64,000 nucleotides of DNA, taken from positions 95,569 through 159,568 of the forward strand of contig NZ_JAIVKX010000013.1 of assembly GCF_020524285.1 (NCBI RefSeq), read 5' to 3'. This document shows, piece after piece, positions 9,453 through 17,746 of the stretch. Numbering within the stretch: the first letter of the stretch is position 1; every line of letters begins with the position of its first letter. The DNA is from Alloyangia pacifica. Its GTDB lineage: Bacteria; Pseudomonadota; Alphaproteobacteria; Rhodobacterales; Rhodobacteraceae. The notes under the pieces were generated by a model, which worked only from the letters and a program-made list of their open reading frames with translations, was not told the origin of the DNA and did no database searches. The position numbers and the translations under genes are program-made.

Positions 9453-10781
9453 TCAGCGGTCCACCGGCAGCCCCGAGGGCACGCTGTCCGGCACGCCGAG
9501 CCGCCCCGACAGCGCCGCCGGATCGGTCAGCGTGTCGAGAAACGCCATGAGCGCCGCGATCTCCGCGGCCGTCAGCGCCGCACCCGGACCCGCCGCCGTG
9601 ACCAGCGCCTGGACCTCCGCAGGGTCATCCATCACCGCCCAGTCGGGCTTGGTCTCCGGCAGCTCGGGCAGGACGACGGAGCGCGCGTAGTGGCTCAGCC
9701 CCTCGGCCCGTGCCGCGTGGTCGGCAAGGAAGGCCGCCAGATCGTCATGCCCGCCCGCGTGGCCCCAGGGGCCGGTCTTCGCCACGTTGCGCAGCGACGG
9801 TGTGCGAAAGGCGAAACGGTCCTCCGCGCGCCCGGTCACCCGCATCCGCCCGTCGTCGCGCGCGTGATGCTCGAAGCGCTCGGCCTTGCCCGGCCCGAGC
9901 TGCGGTGCAGCCATCGCGTGGAATCCGTGATCAGTGAGAAAAGGCCCCGCGTGGCACGCCGCGCAGCCCGCATCCCCGTAGAACAGCGCCGCCCCCTCCG
10001 CCGCGGCACCGCTCAGAGGCGTCTCGCCGCGCAGCGCCGCGTCGAAGGGGCTGTCGTCGGAGCGCCACTCGAAGGCGACGAAGGCGGCGATGGCGTTGGA
10101 GATATCGGTGAAATGGATCGGCGTGCCGCCCGCCACATGCGGATAGACCGCCTCGAACCGCGTGCTGTAGGCGGGGATCGCCGCGATCCGCTGCGAGATG
10201 ATGTCCCAGGCGCCGCCCTCGCCGGTGATCCGCCCCGAGCGCACCGCCTTGGAGACGTCGCTTTCGGAATAGTGCCCGGCCATCTCGTCGGGCGAGAGCA
10301 CGGGGAACATGGTCTGCGCCGAGAGCACCCCGGAAAAGCCCTGCTCCATGTCCTCGGCCATCGGCGTTCGGATGCCGCCTGGGCGCGACGGGTCGGCCTC
10401 GATCCGGCCGTCGTGGAAAAGCGTGGTGAACTCATGCGCCCCGAGGTTGAACAGCGCCGTGGCATTGCGGGGAATGCGCTGCTCGGGGGTGTTCTCGGCG
10501 GTGACATGGCGCTCCGGCCCGAGCCCCAGGCCGCCCTCGCCGAGCCCGAGGCTCAGCCCGTCCGAAGTGGCAAAGCGCGGATGATGGCAGGTGGCGCAGG
10601 CGATGTTGCGGTTGCCCGAGAGGATCGGATCGTAGAACAGCAACTGGCCGAGCGCGACCTCGGCCGCATCCGTCTCGACGAAATCCACATCGCTCACGGC
10701 GCGCGGCAGGCGCGTCTCCGCACCGGCGGTGGTGCCCACAAGCAGCGTCAGCCCGACAAGGGCCATGCCCGTCCTGCGCAT
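9453..10781 (-). CDS. Di-heme cytochrome c peroxidase / MauG-family protein
   Basis: Periplasmic two-heme protein of 442 residues with signal peptide MRRTGMALVGLTLLVGTTAG. Two c-heme attachment motifs are present: CATCHH in the N-terminal half and CAACH in the C-terminal half. The segment RTPSLRNVAKTGPWGHAG is conserved in this family, which reduces H2O2 or oxidises protein side chains. The start at 10781 is chosen over the longer open frame because of a strong GGAGAGGA ribosome binding site and the immediate signal peptide. The gene converges on the ASPIC gene. The natural substrate cannot be told from sequence; MauG-like maturation and simple peroxidase are both possible. Confidence 0.88.
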   Translation of the reverse strand: MRRTGMALVGLTLLVGTTAGAETRLPRAVSDVDFVETDAAEVALGQLLFYDPILSGNRNIACATCHHPRFATSDGLSLGLGEGGLGLGPERHVTAENTPEQRIPRNATALFNLGAHEFTTLFHDGRIEADPSRPGGIRTPMAEDMEQGFSGVLSAQTMFPVLSPDEMAGHYSESDVSKAVRSGRITGEGGAWDIISQRIAAIPAYSTRFEAVYPHVAGGTPIHFTDISNAIAAFVAFEWRSDDSPFDAALRGETPLSGAAAEGAALFYGDAGCAACHAGPFLTDHGFHAMAAPQLGPGKAERFEHHARDDGRMRVTGRAEDRFAFRTPSLRNVAKTGPWGHAGGHDDLAAFLADHAARAEGLSHYARSVVLPELPETKPDWAVMDDPAEVQALVTAAGPGAALTAAEIAALMAFLDTLTDPAALSGRLGVPDSVPSGLPVDR

Positions 10782-10882
10782 CGTCCTCTCCTCCCCCTCG
10801 GTGGGGTATTGATGACACGCGTACGGGGCCTGCGGCAAGCGGTGGAGATGGGGGCGCCGCCCCGCCCCGCGCGGGGCGCGGA

Positions 10883-10912
10883 CTCCCCCGGGGTATTTGC
10901 CTCTAGACGAAG
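10883..10912 (+). repeat. Intergenic repeat element, copy A (CCCCCGGGGTATTT...GACGAAG)
   Basis: A short motif, CCCCCGGGGTATTT followed after several bases by TCTAGACGAAG, lies just beyond the stop of the ATPase gene at 10917. Two other copies in the window (13217-13265 and 19033-19072) share the CCCC(C/A)GG-ATATTT core and the distal CCAGACGAAG or CCAGAGAA block. It resembles a dispersed intergenic element; its role is unknown. Confidence 0.5.
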
Positions 10913-10916
10913 GGGC

Positions 10917-11942
10917 TCAGCGCAGCGCCAGCCCCTCGGCGTCGAAGGCATGGACGTGGAGGGGCTCGAAGGCGAGGCCGCAGGGCGCGCCGGGGGTCAG
11001 ATCGGTGCTGCCGATGGCGCGCACCGTGAGCTTGCCCGCGGCGCCGCAGTCGACGATCACGTAGGTGTCGGCGCCGAGGTACTCGAGCACGTCGACCGTG
11101 CCGTCGAGCTGGCCCGCGCCCGGGGCGGTCAGCGTGATGTGCTCGGGGCGGATGCCGACATGACGCGTTGCGGGGGGCATCGGATCGGCGAGGTGCAGCC
11201 CCTCGATGTCCGCGGCCATCACGTTCATCTTCGGCGAGCCAATGAACTGCGCGACGAAGAGGTTGCCGGGCCGCTCGTAGAGTTCGCGCGGGCTGCCGAC
11301 CTGGCTGATCCTCCCGGCCTCCAGCACCACGATGCGGTCGGCGAGGGTCATCGCCTCGACCTGGTCATGGGTGACGTAGATCATCGTCGCGCCGAGCGCC
11401 TGGTGCAGCTTGGCGATCTCGTAGCGCATCTCGACGCGGAGGGCGGCGTCGAGGTTCGACAACGGCTCGTCGAAGAGGAAGGCGGTGGGGTCGCGCACGA
11501 TCGAGCGACCGATGGCGACGCGCTGGCGCTGCCCGCCCGAGAGGTCCTTGGGGCGTCGTTCGAGCAGCGGCTCGAGCTTCAGCACCCGCGCCGCCTCGTC
11601 GACCTTGGCCAGGATCTCCTCCTTCGGTGCGCCCGCGGACTTCAGCGAGAAGCCCATGTTCTCGCGCACCGACATATGCGGGTAGAGCGCGTAGCTCTGG
11701 AACACCATCGCAAGGCCGCGTTCGGCCGGCGGCTCGGCGGTGGCATCGCGCCCGCCGATGACGATCTGCCCGCGCGAGGTCTCCTCGAGTCCGGCGATCA
11801 TCCGCAGCAGCGTGGACTTGCCGCAGCCCGAGGGGCCGACGAAGATGACGAACTCGCCCTCCTCGACGGCGAGATCCACGCCCTTGATCACCTGCGCGTC
11901 GCCGTACCATTTCTCGACGGATTTCAGCTCGATGCCAGCCAT
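10917..11942 (-). CDS. Sugar ABC transporter ATP-binding protein, MalK/UgpC type
   Basis: A 341-residue ATPase of the CUT1 carbohydrate class. Walker [10 protein letters not shown], signature [14 protein letters not shown], Walker [14 protein letters not shown] and switch VTHDQVEAM are all present. A C-terminal TOBE/OB-like regulatory region (about 230-341, including IRPEHITL) follows. It is the last gene of a minus-strand operon behind two permeases and a binding protein. The substrate is not determined. The next minus-strand gene downstream (di-heme peroxidase) is a separate unit, with the repeat element in the gap. Confidence 0.92.
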   Translation of the reverse strand: MAGIELKSVEKWYGDAQVIKGVDLAVEEGEFVIFVGPSGCGKSTLLRMIAGLEETSRGQIVIGGRDATAEPPAERGLAMVFQSYALYPHMSVRENMGFSLKSAGAPKEEILAKVDEAARVLKLEPLLERRPKDLSGGQRQRVAIGRSIVRDPTAFLFDEPLSNLDAALRVEMRYEIAKLHQALGATMIYVTHDQVEAMTLADRIVVLEAGRISQVGSPRELYERPGNLFVAQFIGSPKMNVMAADIEGLHLADPMPPATRHVGIRPEHITLTAPGAGQLDGTVDVLEYLGADTYVIVDCGAAGKLTVRAIGSTDLTPGAPCGLAFEPLHVHAFDAEGLALR

Positions 11943-11987
11943 GTCAGTCTTTCCTCATCAGTCTTGCGGAGGGCGCCTCGGCGCCGC

Positions 11988-13205
11988 TCATCCTTTCACC
12001 GAACCGGCGGTCAGCCCCTTGGTCATGAAACGCTCGAGTCCCAGGAACAGCACCATGATCGGCAGCGTGGCGATCACCGATCCGGCCATCAGGTGCTGGC
12101 GCGGCACCTCCGAGGAGTTCAGCGAGGCGATGCCGCGGGTCAGGGTGAACTTGCCGGGGTCGTCGAGCAGCATGAAGGCCAGCAGGAACTCGTTCCAGGC
12201 GATCATGAAGACGTAAAGCGAGACCGAGGCCAGCGCCGGCAGCGACAGCGGCAGGGTGATCTTCCAGATCACCTTGAGCCGGGACAGCCCGTCCATCAGC
12301 CCGGCCTCCTCGACCTCCGAGGGCAGGCCGCGGAAGTAGCCCTGCAGCATGTAGAGCGCCACGGGGATGGTGGTGACCGGGTAAATCAGCACGATGCCAA
12401 AGATGGTGTTGCGCAGCCCGGTCATCGAAAAGGCGATGTAGATCGGCAGCGCCAGCACGATCATTGGCACCATGTAGATCAGCAGGATCGAGCGCGAGAA
12501 CACCTTCTGCCCGCGGAAGCGCAGCCGCGCCACGGCGTAGGCGCCGGGGATGGCGAAGGCGAGGGTGATCAGCACGGTCAGCACAGAGACGTAGAAGGAG
12601 GTCCAGAGGTAGCTGCCGAAATTGTAGTCCCGCATCAGCTCGACGTAGGAGCGGAAGAGCCCGAGCCCCTGGCCCAGGTCGAGCGAGAAATCCAGCGGGT
12701 TCTGCACCAGCGCCGCCTGGTTCTTCAGCGAGGTCATCACCATCACGTAGAAGGGGATGACCACGATGGCGGTGAAGAAGATGTAGCCGAAGCCGGTGAG
12801 GAAGCGGATCACCGCGGCCTCGAAGACATGGCGGGTGAGCGCGCCCGGCACCACCTTGTCGAGGATCCTCCACAGGCCCACCCCGGTGAAGAACACCGTG
12901 GCGAGGACGCCGATCCAGCGGGCCAGCGGCGCGGCCTCCGGGTCGATGGCGATGGGCGAGAGCCCCGCCAGACCGGAGGCGAGCAGCATCACCACGCCGA
13001 GGCCAAGCGGCAGCGCGGGCCTGCCGCCGCCGCCGCGCAGGCAGGCAAGCCCCATCAGCGCCCCCCAGGGCAGCGAGAGCCAGGATGGGCGGAAGCCGGC
13101 GCCGGTGGCGAAGCTCATGGCGACCGCCACGGTGGTGGCGATGACGAAGCACCAGAGCGCGCCCAGCAACGGTGCGGTGGCATATCCGAAACGCAGCGGT
13201 CTCAT
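11988..13205 (-). CDS. Sugar ABC transporter permease, MalG type, with extra N-terminal membrane segments
   Basis: A 405-residue inner-membrane permease of CUT1 type. The C-terminal about 280 residues form a normal MalG-like unit with the EAA loop motif (EEAGLMDGLSRLKVIWKITLPLSLP). The first about 125 residues are an extension of three or four additional hydrophobic stretches (VIATTVAVAMSFATG, LPLGLGVVMLLASGLAGL, WIGVLATVFFTGVGL). These are absent from E. coli MalG, which is about 296 residues. The start at 13205 is chosen because GGGGG precedes it at good spacing; the longer open frame upstream reads through a repeat element. It is the third gene of the operon. Confidence 0.88.
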   Translation of the reverse strand: MRPLRFGYATAPLLGALWCFVIATTVAVAMSFATGAGFRPSWLSLPWGALMGLACLRGGGGRPALPLGLGVVMLLASGLAGLSPIAIDPEAAPLARWIGVLATVFFTGVGLWRILDKVVPGALTRHVFEAAVIRFLTGFGYIFFTAIVVIPFYVMVMTSLKNQAALVQNPLDFSLDLGQGLGLFRSYVELMRDYNFGSYLWTSFYVSVLTVLITLAFAIPGAYAVARLRFRGQKVFSRSILLIYMVPMIVLALPIYIAFSMTGLRNTIFGIVLIYPVTTIPVALYMLQGYFRGLPSEVEEAGLMDGLSRLKVIWKITLPLSLPALASVSLYVFMIAWNEFLLAFMLLDDPGKFTLTRGIASLNSSEVPRQHLMAGSVIATLPIMVLFLGLERFMTKGLTAGSVKG

Positions 13206-13216
13206 TTCATCCCCCT

Positions 13217-13265
13217 GCTTCGTCCAGAGAAAAATATCCCGGGGGTTCGGGGGCTGGCCCCCGGT
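13217..13265 (-). repeat. Intergenic repeat element, copy B
   Basis: On the minus strand this reads CCGGGGGCCAGCCCCCG, then CCCCCGGGATATTTTT and CTCTGGACGAAG, and ends about 10 bp before the MalG-type start. The first part is itself an inverted repeat (GGGGGC and GCCCCC), so the element forms a small hairpin. It is the most complete of three related copies in the window. Here it lies inside an operon, between two permease genes. Confidence 0.5.
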
Positions 13266-13305
13266 CCGGCGCCGGTCAGATGCGGGTCGGGTCGGCAAGC
13301 GCGCA

Positions 13306-14550
13306 TCACAGCCCCTCCTCCCGGCTCATCACGCGGAAGAAGAACAGCGAGAAGAGGATCAGCGACAGGAAGATCACCACCGCCACCGCCGCGCCCGCGC
13401 CGATGTTCGACAGGGCGAATGCCTGCTCGTAGACGTTCACCGTCAGCACCCGGGTGCCGGCGTTGCCGCCGGTGAGCAGGAAGATGTCGTCGAACTTGTT
13501 GAAGGTCCAGATGAAGCGCAGCAGGAACAGCACCGACAGGATCCCCAGCAACTGCGGCAGCGACAGGTAGCGGAACTTCTGGAAGGGCGAGGCGCCGTCC
13601 ATGTCGGCGGCCTCGTACATGTCGGTGTCGATCGACTGCATCCGGGCGAGGATGAAGAGGAACGACAGCGGGAAGTAACGCCAGATCTCGAAGAGCGTCA
13701 CCATGATCAGCGCCAGCGGGCGCTCGCCGAAGAAGTTGATCGCCTGGCTGGTCACGCCCATCTGCATCAGCAGCGCATTGGCCGAGCCCGAGTAGGGGTC
13801 GAAGAGCAGGATCCAGGCGAAGGCGACGGCGATCACCGGGGCGACGTAGGGAAAGAGGTAGAGCCCGCGCAGGATGCCCTGGCCGGTGAAGCTCTTGTCG
13901 AGCAGCATGGCGGCGAACAGCCCCATGATCAGCGCGCCGGCAGTGCCGAAGACCGTGTAGAACAGCGTCACGCCGAGCACCGACCAGAATTCCGAGCCGT
14001 CGAAGATGCGGGCGAAGTTCTCCAGCGTGAAGCTCGAGAAGGAGGTGAGCACGTTGTTGGCCTTGCCGGTGATCACCGGCTCGGTCTCTTCGACGTCCGG
14101 CCCTTCGAAATAGCTGGGGTCGGCCGCGACGGGGATGCGGATCTGGTCGCGGAAGCCGCCCTCCCAGTCGCCGAGATCGCAGCTCAGCGTGGATCCTTCG
14201 AGCGTGCAGCGCGGGTCCATCTCGGTGGCGCTCAGCCCCTCGGGCCAGGTGTCGGTCAGGGTGACGCCGGTGATCGCCTGGTCCTGCGAGGAGTTGCGCA
14301 GCCGGTAGCGCAGGTAGGCGCCCGGATCGCCCTCTTCGAGGTCGCCGCGGATGTCCTCGCGCACCACGGGGGCGGGTGGGCGCAGCTCTGCGAGGCCGAT
14401 CGGCTTGAAGGCGATCCAGAACACCGCGAGCAGCGGCAGGATCACCACCAGCGCCACGGCGGCGAGGGTGGGAAAGAGCAGGCCCCAGGCGAGCCGCGCC
14501 TCGCGGCGGGCGAGCGGGCCCATGCCCTTCGGTGGAACGGGTTCCGTCAT
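13306..14550 (-). CDS. Sugar ABC transporter permease, MalF type, with DUF11-like periplasmic insert
   Basis: A 414-residue CUT1 permease. The first transmembrane helix is at about residues 20-45. A large non-hydrophobic region follows (about 55-170) before the core helices. That loop contains VTLTDTWPEGLSA then CTLEGSTLSCDLGDWEGG, which closely resembles the DUF11 extracellular repeat consensus (VTDTLPxGL...CxxxxxxxxCxLG). The two Cys may form a disulfide. The EAA motif region (ADMDGASPFQKFRYLSLPQL) is intact. The start at 14550 has GGAGG 7 bp upstream; a longer start at 14571 is less well supported. It probably pairs with the MalG-type permease. Confidence 0.88.
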   Translation of the reverse strand: MTEPVPPKGMGPLARREARLAWGLLFPTLAAVALVVILPLLAVFWIAFKPIGLAELRPPAPVVREDIRGDLEEGDPGAYLRYRLRNSSQDQAITGVTLTDTWPEGLSATEMDPRCTLEGSTLSCDLGDWEGGFRDQIRIPVAADPSYFEGPDVEETEPVITGKANNVLTSFSSFTLENFARIFDGSEFWSVLGVTLFYTVFGTAGALIMGLFAAMLLDKSFTGQGILRGLYLFPYVAPVIAVAFAWILLFDPYSGSANALLMQMGVTSQAINFFGERPLALIMVTLFEIWRYFPLSFLFILARMQSIDTDMYEAADMDGASPFQKFRYLSLPQLLGILSVLFLLRFIWTFNKFDDIFLLTGGNAGTRVLTVNVYEQAFALSNIGAGAAVAVVIFLSLILFSLFFFRVMSREEGL

Positions 14551-14583
14551 GGACACCCTCCGGTCTTGCACGTCGAGAAATGT

Positions 14584-14604
14584 GGGGCGCCGGGAAAGCG
14601 CCCC
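14584..14604 (-). terminator. GC-rich stem-loop behind the binding-protein gene
   Basis: A perfect 7-bp inverted repeat, GGGGCGC and GCGCCCC, with a 7-nt loop lies in the 68-bp gap between the solute-binding protein stop and the MalF-type start. It lacks a T run. A role in mRNA stability or partial termination is inferred, as for the stem-loops at 5387, 21202 and 49314. Confidence 0.5.
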
Positions 14605-14618
14605 GCTGTATCAATTGC

Positions 14619-15968
14619 TTACTGGATCGCGCCCAGCTCTTCGTTGAGCTGGCTGACCGCCTCGGCGGCGTCGATCTCGTCGTCGATGAAGGCGCGGACC
14701 ACGCGGTTCACCGCCTGGCTGTTGACCATCTTCGAGGCCAGCGCCATCTGGTTGACGTCGCCGCCCCAGCGCTGCGCCACGTCGAGGCCGGCGACCAGCT
14801 CGTCCACCGTCTCCTCGCCGTAGAGATCGACCAGCGACGCCTGGCGGTCGACCCCGACCGGCAGCTTCGACCATTCGGTGACGAACATCTCGGGATCCTC
14901 GTCGGTGCCGCGGCGGACCGGGAACTTGCCCTCGGGGGCGATGGCCAGCGTGTCGAGATAGCCCTCGTCCATGGAGAACTTCACGAACTCCTCGGCGACA
15001 TCGGTGTTGGCATCGCCGGTGATGCCGAGGAAGTTCAGCTCGGCAAAGGCGGCGCCGTCGGGATTGGACGGGCCGGAGAAGTTGGTGACGATGCCGGTCT
15101 TCCCGGCAAGCTCGGCCGAGGTCGGATCATCGGTGATGGTGGGCGGCGCGCTGTCGCGCAGGCCGGCCAGCTCGTCGAGGATGAAGGGCGACCAGATGGT
15201 CATCGCGGTGTTGCCCGAGAAATAGATCGTCCGGGCCTGATCCCAGAACAGATCGCCCGGCGGCGAGGCCTTGGCGATCGCCTTGTAGAACTCGAGCACC
15301 TCGGTGGTCGCGGCCTCGTCGAGCTCGGCGAACCCGTCCGGGCCGACCGGCGAGACGCCGTTGGCGAGGAAGACATGCTCGAGCACCTGGCTCATGAAGG
15401 CCTCGTCGACCTTGGTCGCCGCGACGAAACCGTACATCTCGGGCGGGTTGTGCAGCGCTTCGAGCGCGGCTTCCACATTGGCGTAGCTGGTCGGCGGCTC
15501 GAGCCCGGCCTCCTCGAAGAGATCCTTGCGGTAGATGATCATCTGCGTCCAGCCGTCGGCAGGCACCGAGGCGAAGCCGTCGTCGAACTCGGCCATCTTC
15601 AGCGCGCCGGGGGCGAAGGTGGCGCCGCCCAGATCCTCGATCACGTCGGTCGCTGCATCGGGGTCGAGAATGCCGGCCTCGGCCCAGGGCAGGGCGTAGG
15701 ACAGCGGGTGGTAGATGACATCGGGCATGTCGCCGGCCGCATAGGCGGCGGTGGCGCGGGTGCCCATCTCGCTCTCGGTGACCGGGATCACCTCGACCTC
15801 GTGGCCGGTGGCCTCGGTGAAGGCGGCGGCCATGGCCTCCTGCTTGGCAAGTCGCTCGGGCTGCTCCTCGATGGTCCAGAACCGGATCGTGTCGGCCTGG
15901 GCCATCCCGGCGGTCAGCGCCAATGCCATGGCGGTGCCGCCGAGCGCGCGGCGTTTGATGGGTGTCAT
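14619..15968 (-). CDS. Extracellular solute-binding protein, family 1 (carbohydrate)
   Basis: Periplasmic binding protein of 449 residues with signal peptide MTPIKRRALGGTAMALALTA, cleavage near AQA-D. The mature N-terminus TIRFWTIEEQPERLAKQ is typical of CUT1 sugar-binding proteins. It is the first gene of the operon binding protein, MalF-type, MalG-type, ATPase. The start at 15968 has an AGGAGGAAGACG ribosome binding site. The substrate is unknown; oligosaccharide or alpha-glucoside is plausible for the class, but nothing here proves it. No regulator or hydrolase gene lies next to it, which is unusual for such operons. Confidence 0.88.
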   Translation of the reverse strand: MTPIKRRALGGTAMALALTAGMAQADTIRFWTIEEQPERLAKQEAMAAAFTEATGHEVEVIPVTESEMGTRATAAYAAGDMPDVIYHPLSYALPWAEAGILDPDAATDVIEDLGGATFAPGALKMAEFDDGFASVPADGWTQMIIYRKDLFEEAGLEPPTSYANVEAALEALHNPPEMYGFVAATKVDEAFMSQVLEHVFLANGVSPVGPDGFAELDEAATTEVLEFYKAIAKASPPGDLFWDQARTIYFSGNTAMTIWSPFILDELAGLRDSAPPTITDDPTSAELAGKTGIVTNFSGPSNPDGAAFAELNFLGITGDANTDVAEEFVKFSMDEGYLDTLAIAPEGKFPVRRGTDEDPEMFVTEWSKLPVGVDRQASLVDLYGEETVDELVAGLDVAQRWGGDVNQMALASKMVNSQAVNRVVRAFIDDEIDAAEAVSQLNEELGAIQ

Positions 15969-16171
15969 CGTCTTCCTCCTGTCGTTGGTCGTCAAACCGG
16001 CGAGTGGAAGGGGATGGGCGCGGCTTGCGTGATGGCTGCCTGCGCGGTGGCTGAGCGAGGAAAGGCGCGCAGACGCGCGCGGCTGCCGAAATGCAGCGTG
16101 ACCTCCTCCCTCGAAAACCCCTTCAACACCATGAACATCTGAACAATCTCCTGACCGGAGACTTGGGGCTC

Positions 16172-16181
16172 AAAGCGCTTT
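16172..16181. promoter_or_regulatory. LacI-type operator candidate upstream of the CUT1 sugar operon
   Basis: The perfect palindrome AAAGCGCTTT lies about 200 bp upstream of the solute-binding protein start in a 262-bp gap that otherwise shows nothing distinct. The CG-centred 10-bp core is a common LacI-family half-site arrangement. No lacI-type gene is in the window, so the regulator would have to be encoded elsewhere. The call is tentative. Confidence 0.35.
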
Positions 16182-16230
16182 AGGCAAGGAAAAAAGACGC
16201 CGCAACGCAGCAACTTACCGGATTTTGCCG

Positions 16231-16926
16231 TCAGATTGAGACTTTTTCGAGCAGCGCCTCTCGATCGATCTGCCCGGCCTGTCCGGAAAGCGACACAGCG
16301 CCGCGCGTGACGGCGTAGAAACTGTCGGCCAGTCCCCAGGTGAAATCGAAATACTGCTCGACCAACACCACCGCCATGTCGCCCTGATCGCGCAGCTGCG
16401 CGATGACCCGGCCGATCTGCTGGATGATGTTGGGCTGGATGCCTTCCGTCGGCTCGTCGAGCAGCAGCACGCGCGGCCGGGTGATCAGCGCGCGGGCGAT
16501 GGCAAGCTGCTGCTGCTGCCCGCCCGAAAGATCGCCGCCGCGGCGCTGCAGGAAGTCCTTGAGGATGGGGAAGAGCTCGAAGATATGCGCCGGCACGCCG
16601 CGCTCGGAACGATCGAGGCAGGCAAAGCCGGACTCGAGGTTCTCCTGCACGGTCATCAGCGGAAAGATCTCGCGGCCCTGCGGCACGTAGGCGATGCCCG
16701 CCCGCGCCGCCTGATAGGCGTTGAGGTGCTCCAGCGGTGTTCCGTCGAGGCTGATCGTTCCGCTGGAGTAGGGGTGGCGCCCGGCGATGGCCTTGAGCAG
16801 CGAGGTCTTGCCCACGCCGTTGGTGCCCATCACCGCGGTGACCTTGCCCGGCTCCGCCGCGAGGCTGATGCCGTGGAGGATCTGGCTTTGCCCGTAGTGC
16901 AGGGTAAGGTTGTCGACTTTCAGCAT
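16231..16926 (-). CDS. urtE: Urea ABC transporter ATP-binding subunit UrtE
   Basis: One of the two ATPases of the high-affinity urea importer. The 231-residue protein is LivF-like, with Walker A GTNGVGKTS, signature LSGGQQQQLAIARA, and Walker B VLLLDEPTEGIQ followed by PNIIQQIGRVI. The EGIQPNI pattern and the N-terminus MLKVDNLTLHYGQSQILHGI are typical of UrtE. It is the last gene of urtABCDE and is separated from urtD by 79 bp carrying two perfect palindromes. Confidence 0.95.
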   Translation of the reverse strand: MLKVDNLTLHYGQSQILHGISLAAEPGKVTAVMGTNGVGKTSLLKAIAGRHPYSSGTISLDGTPLEHLNAYQAARAGIAYVPQGREIFPLMTVQENLESGFACLDRSERGVPAHIFELFPILKDFLQRRGGDLSGGQQQQLAIARALITRPRVLLLDEPTEGIQPNIIQQIGRVIAQLRDQGDMAVVLVEQYFDFTWGLADSFYAVTRGAVSLSGQAGQIDREALLEKVSI

Positions 16927-16943
16927 GGCATCTCACTCCATCC

Positions 16944-16989
16944 GCAAATCTCTTCGAAGAGATTTGCAACGTCCTTCGAAGGACGTTGC
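16944..16989. repeat. Two adjoining perfect 24-bp palindromes with TTCGAA centres
   Basis: The first palindrome (16944-16967) has arms GCAAATCTC and GAGATTTGC around TTCGAA. The second (16966-16989) has arms GCAACGTCC and GGACGTTGC around TTCGAA. They share the two bases GC. Each would fold into a perfect hairpin in RNA. They occupy more than half of the urtD-urtE gap. The layout resembles a REP/BIME-type intergenic palindromic unit; function is not known from sequence. Confidence 0.8.
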
Positions 16990-17005
16990 AGTTCCGCGTG
17001 TGTCT

Positions 17006-17746
17006 TCATCGTCCGAGGTAGACGTCGATGACGTCCTGGTTGGCGGTCACGTGATCCAGCGAGCCCTCGGCCAGCACTGAGCCCTCGCAGAGCACCGTCA
17101 CCTTGCAATCGAGCCGCCGCACGAATTCCATGTCGTGCTCGACCACCACCACCGCGTGTTTCTGCGCCGCCCGGCGCAGGAGGTCGGTGGTGTGCTCGCG
17201 CTCGGCCGGCGTCATGCCCGCGGCGGGCTCGTCGACCAGCAGCAAGCGCGGATCCTGCGCCAGCAGCATGCCGATTTCGAGCCATTGCTTCTGCCCGTGG
17301 CTGAGCTCGCCCGAGACCCGCCCGAGCTGGTCGGTCAGCCCGATCTCGGCGGCGATCTCCTCGATCCTCTCCGCCCCGGCCCTGGTCTTGTTGTAGAACA
17401 GGACGTCGAACGGCCCGCGCTTGTTCTTCAGCGCCATGGCGAGGTTCTCGCGCACGGTCTGCGCCTCGAAGACCGTGGGTTTCTGGAACTTGCGCCCGAC
17501 ACCCGAGCGGGCGATCTGGCTTTCCGACATCTTCAGCAACGAGACCGATTTCTCGCCCCAGAGCACGCGGCCTTCGTCGGGGCGGGTCTTGCCGGTAATG
17601 ATGTCCATGAAGGTGGTCTTGCCGGCGCCGTTGGGGCCGATAATGGCCCGCAGCTCGGGCTCGCCGATGCGGAAGCTGAGGTTGTTGATCGCCTTGAACC
17701 CGTCGAAGCTGACGGAGACGCCGGACAATTCGAGCAGGGTCTTCAT
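17006..17746 (-). CDS. urtD: Urea ABC transporter ATP-binding subunit UrtD
   Basis: Second ATPase of the urea importer, LivG-like, 246 residues. Walker A GPNGAGKTT, signature LSHGQKQWLEIGMLL and Walker B LLLVDEPAAGMTP are visible; the HGQKQWLEIG form of the signature is characteristic of UrtD. The frame is open far upstream, but the start at 17746 is clear because ATGA overlaps the urtC stop and GGGGGAGGAAGAG precedes it. Confidence 0.95.
   Translation of the reverse strand: MKTLLELSGVSVSFDGFKAINNLSFRIGEPELRAIIGPNGAGKTTFMDIITGKTRPDEGRVLWGEKSVSLLKMSESQIARSGVGRKFQKPTVFEAQTVRENLAMALKNKRGPFDVLFYNKTRAGAERIEEIAAEIGLTDQLGRVSGELSHGQKQWLEIGMLLAQDPRLLLVDEPAAGMTPAEREHTTDLLRRAAQKHAVVVVEHDMEFVRRLDCKVTVLCEGSVLAEGSLDHVTANQDVIDVYLGR

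Noticed and set aside
9690..13475. A 1,261-codon plus-strand frame over the di-heme and sugar-transporter genes
   Set aside because: Shadow frame of well-recognised minus-strand genes; its product is low-complexity Arg/Gly/His/Gln-rich with no family.
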